Assembly: GCA_015233725.1 (NCBI GenBank)
Contig: JADFXD010000012.1
Span: forward strand, 1-45,063
Direction of reading: 5' to 3'
DNA from: Nitrospirota bacterium
Lineage (GTDB): Bacteria > Nitrospirota > Thermodesulfovibrionia > Thermodesulfovibrionales > Magnetobacteriaceae
DNA length: 45,063 nt
The notes under the pieces were generated by a model. The model was given only the letters and a program-made list of their open reading frames with translations, was not told where the DNA came from and searched no databases. A program made the translations under genes and the position numbers. The stretch's first letter is position 1. Every line of letters begins with the position of its first letter. This document shows, piece after piece, positions 40,993-45,063 of the stretch.

Positions 40993-42578
40993 TTATCTGA
41001 TCACGTCAAAGTTCGGTCCGTTTATGCTCTTCCTGTCCATCTCCTCAAGTACCGTATTGACCATCCAGGTGACCAGGTTGATCACGCCCTTATATCCAAT
41101 GATTGGGTATCTGTGCAGGTGATGTCGGTCAAACAGTGGAAACCCGATCCTGATTAACGGTGTCCCCGTATCCCGCCACAGAAACTTCGTGTAGGAGTTG
41201 CCTATGAGCAGGTCAACCGGGTCGTTAAACATCAGCGACCTCAGATGCCACATGTCCTTGCCCGGATATACTCGGCTCCGCTCCTTACAGTCGCTGGGCT
41301 TAGCATTTGCCCCATAAGGGCTTGACGCCAGGAGTTCGTAGGCATCGGCCTCAAAGTGTTTATCGCCATTTGTGGAGACCACATGCACAGGCTCGCCGCC
41401 CATCTCCATCACAAAGCTGATGAGGCCAAGCATAAGGTCGGGGTCGCCAACCATCGCGAACCTCTTGCCGTGTATGTAGGGATGGGAGTCGATCATCGCA
41501 TCCACGGCACGGCCTCGCTCGTCCTCTATCGCGGCGGGTATGGCTCTGCCGCTGAGGGCGCTTATCGCGTCGAGAAACTCATCCGTCCTCCTGATCCCAA
41601 TCGGCGTGGGCAGGGCGTTAAAGTCATGTCCCCAGACCTCCCTTATAAACTCCCCGGTCTTGACGGTGGCAAACTTCTGAAGCGAAATCGTCGCCTTTGC
41701 GTTGATGGCCGCCTTTGCCTCCTCAAGCGGGGTGCCGCCTGGATAGAGCATATACTTGCCCGTGTTTGGGCTATCCATCGCATCCGAGGTATCCGCGAGC
41801 ACCGTGTGGGACACCCCCATAAGCGACAAGAGCCTCTTTACCTCCCTGATGTTTCCAGTATAGGTATCAAAACCGGGTATTATGTTGATCTTCCCGGTTG
41901 GTTGAGCCTTCTTTACCGCTCCAGGACGCTCCTGGTTCTTTGCCGCTCCAGGACGCTCCTGGTTTTTCTCAGGTGTCATCGCTGACAGTATGCCCTTGAG
42001 CATATTGTCATAGCCCGTTATATGCGAACCGACAAAGCTCGGCGTATGGGCAAATGGCACCAACATGTCCTGGGGTATACAGCCCTTCTCTTTTGCCTGT
42101 TTGATATAGGCGTTGAGGTCGTCTCCAATGACCTCGGCCATGCACGTCGTGGACATGGCTATCATGGCGGGTTTGTAGAGGCTGTATGTGTTTTCAAGGC
42201 CCTCAAGCATGTTATTGAGGCCGCCAAAGACGGCGGCATCCTCCGTCATCGACGACGAGACCGCGGCCACCGGCTCCTTGAAATGCCTGCTGAGGTGACT
42301 CCTGAAATACGCCACACAGCCCTGAGAGCCCTGGACAAAGTTCATCGTGTTTTCAAACCCACACGCGCACAGCATCGCGCCAAGGGGTTGGCACGCCTTT
42401 GCCGGATTTATCGTTAGGGCGCTGCGGGCAAAGTTCTTCTCCATGTACTCCTTGCCCTTGGAGTACTCCATCATTGAGCTAATCTCCTGAGTTGAACATG
42501 GAAGCTCAAACTCCCTCTTTGCCTCAAACTGCCTGAGATAGTCCTGCCCCTTAAAGAGCTCGTTATGGTCTGTAACCT

Positions 42579-42582
<4 letters not shown>
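40993..42582 (-). CDS. nifK: Nitrogenase MoFe protein beta chain NifK, carrying an in-frame repeat insertion
   Basis: NifK (529 residues from the ATG at 42582, AGGAGG upstream) shares the P-cluster with NifD. P-cluster cysteines are Cys64 (KACQPLGAM), Cys89 (GSQGCVAYF) and Cys147 ([12 protein letters not shown]). The nifD stop overlaps its start (ATGA). Residues about 206-223, between [16 protein letters not shown]...MTPE and [12 protein letters not shown], are two copies of KNQERPGA plus Ala/Val. They are encoded by two tandem 27-bp units of the dispersed repeat. This loop varies in length in NifK, so the enzyme is probably still active. Confidence 0.97.
41909..41962. repeat. Two tandem 27-bp repeat units inside nifK
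   Basis: Units 41909-41935 and 41936-41962 differ at one position and each contain CGCTCCAGGACGCTCCTGG. The same unit is found in intergenic repeats at 3320, 15383, 29123 and, inverted, 37593. Together they add 18 codons in frame. Confidence 0.93.
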
Positions 42583-44866
<2,284 letters not shown>

Positions 44867-44886
44867 TCAGTATTTACAATAGATAA

Positions 44887-44902
44887 AGCAATTATGATGC
44901 CA
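44887..44902 (-). promoter_or_regulatory. Sigma-54 (-24/-12) promoter of the nif cluster
   Basis: On the minus strand TGGCATCATAATTGCT has GG at -24 and GC at -12 with the exact spacing of the TGGCAC-N5-TTGC consensus. Transcription would start near 44877, leaving a leader of about 29 nt that contains the nifH ribosome site. Confidence 0.8.
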
Positions 44903-44948
44903 TTGTTGTATTCCTTGATTTTATAGGGTTTTATGAGTGAGCAGGTTT

Positions 44949-45008
44949 TTGTCGATGCTACAAAATTGTAGAGGAGCTACTAATTTGTCGGAATTGTCGC
45001 AGTCACAA
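44949..45008 (-). promoter_or_regulatory. Paired TTGTCG-N5-ACAA sites upstream of the nif promoter
   Basis: TTGTCGATGCTACAA (44949-44963) and TTGTCGCAGTCACAA (44994-45008) share one pattern and lie 45 bp apart centre to centre, about 80 and 125 bp upstream of the predicted start. They are positioned like enhancer sites but are not the standard NifA site, which has a 10-bp spacer between TGT and ACA. Confidence 0.45.
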
Positions 45009-45063
45009 CTGATGATATGATTAAGAATGAGACATCAGGATTAAGAATTATGGGGTCAAGGGC
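45009..45063 (+). repeat. Dispersed repeat, start of a copy cut by the window edge (copy S)
   Basis: TGATGATATGATTAAGAATG followed by AGACATCAGGATTAAG and ATTATGGGGTCAAGGGC matches the AT-rich arm and first bases of copies E and H. Confidence 0.8.

Overview
This 45 kb window comes from an anaerobic or microaerophilic, nitrogen-fixing, Gram-negative-type bacterium with heavy two-component and cyclic-di-GMP signalling. A fused nifEN, a nifI1-nifI2 pair, anaerobic CbiK, SelA, sigma-54 regulation, a type IV pilus/type II secretion ATPase and a bactofilin cell-shape locus would fit a Nitrospirota-like lineage (for example relatives of Candidatus Magnetobacterium) or a deltaproteobacterium-like one. 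This is an inference; there is no rRNA or magnetosome gene here to settle it. No tRNA, rRNA or CRISPR array was seen.

Layout. 0-1.75 kb: an AT-rich gene joining a nucleotidyltransferase-like domain to two nucleoside-deoxyribosyltransferase-like domains. 1.9-3.3 kb: a sigma-54 activator with a degenerate receiver. 3.36-3.81 kb: an internally deleted IS. 3.8-8.3 kb (minus strand): selA, purQ, and an AT-rich two-gene TIR + SLOG operon that looks like an uncharacterised Thoeris-like NAD/nucleotide-signalling defence pair. 8.8-12.7 kb: a response regulator, a GAF/HD-GYP phosphodiesterase, an HDOD protein and mnmE. 12.7-15.3 kb: polA. 15.6-20.5 kb: two paralogous secreted DUF1566 proteins around a coiled-coil, nuclease-like protein. 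20.8-25.1 kb: a cell-shape locus (LytM/M23 peptidase, two bactofilins, a coupled membrane protein and an M14 carboxypeptidase with the atypical Gln zinc ligand of Helicobacter Csd4). 25.1-25.8 kb: a second IS remnant. 25.8-29.1 kb: a secretion/pilus ATPase with four MshEN domains and C-terminal zinc ribbons. 29.3-31.0 kb: a radical SAM protein and cbiK. 31.3-34.6 kb: a receiver-histidine kinase, an HNH nuclease and a solute-binding/degenerate-GGDEF protein. 34.6-44.85 kb (minus strand): the nitrogen fixation cluster nifH-D-K-EN-X-I1-I2-ferredoxin-nifB-hesA, with a good sigma-54 promoter before nifH.

A family of GC-rich, hairpin-forming dispersed repeats cuts across all of this. It occurs in most larger intergenic gaps. 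Paired stem positions change together between copies, many copies end in a GC hairpin plus a T-rich tract, and pieces have entered coding sequence: two in-frame 27-bp units sit inside nifK, and repeat/IS sequence has rewritten the 3' end of selA and abuts its unclear 5' end. The nif cluster is split by copies after nifK, after nifX and after the ferredoxin gene, so they may shape transcript ends or expression ratios.
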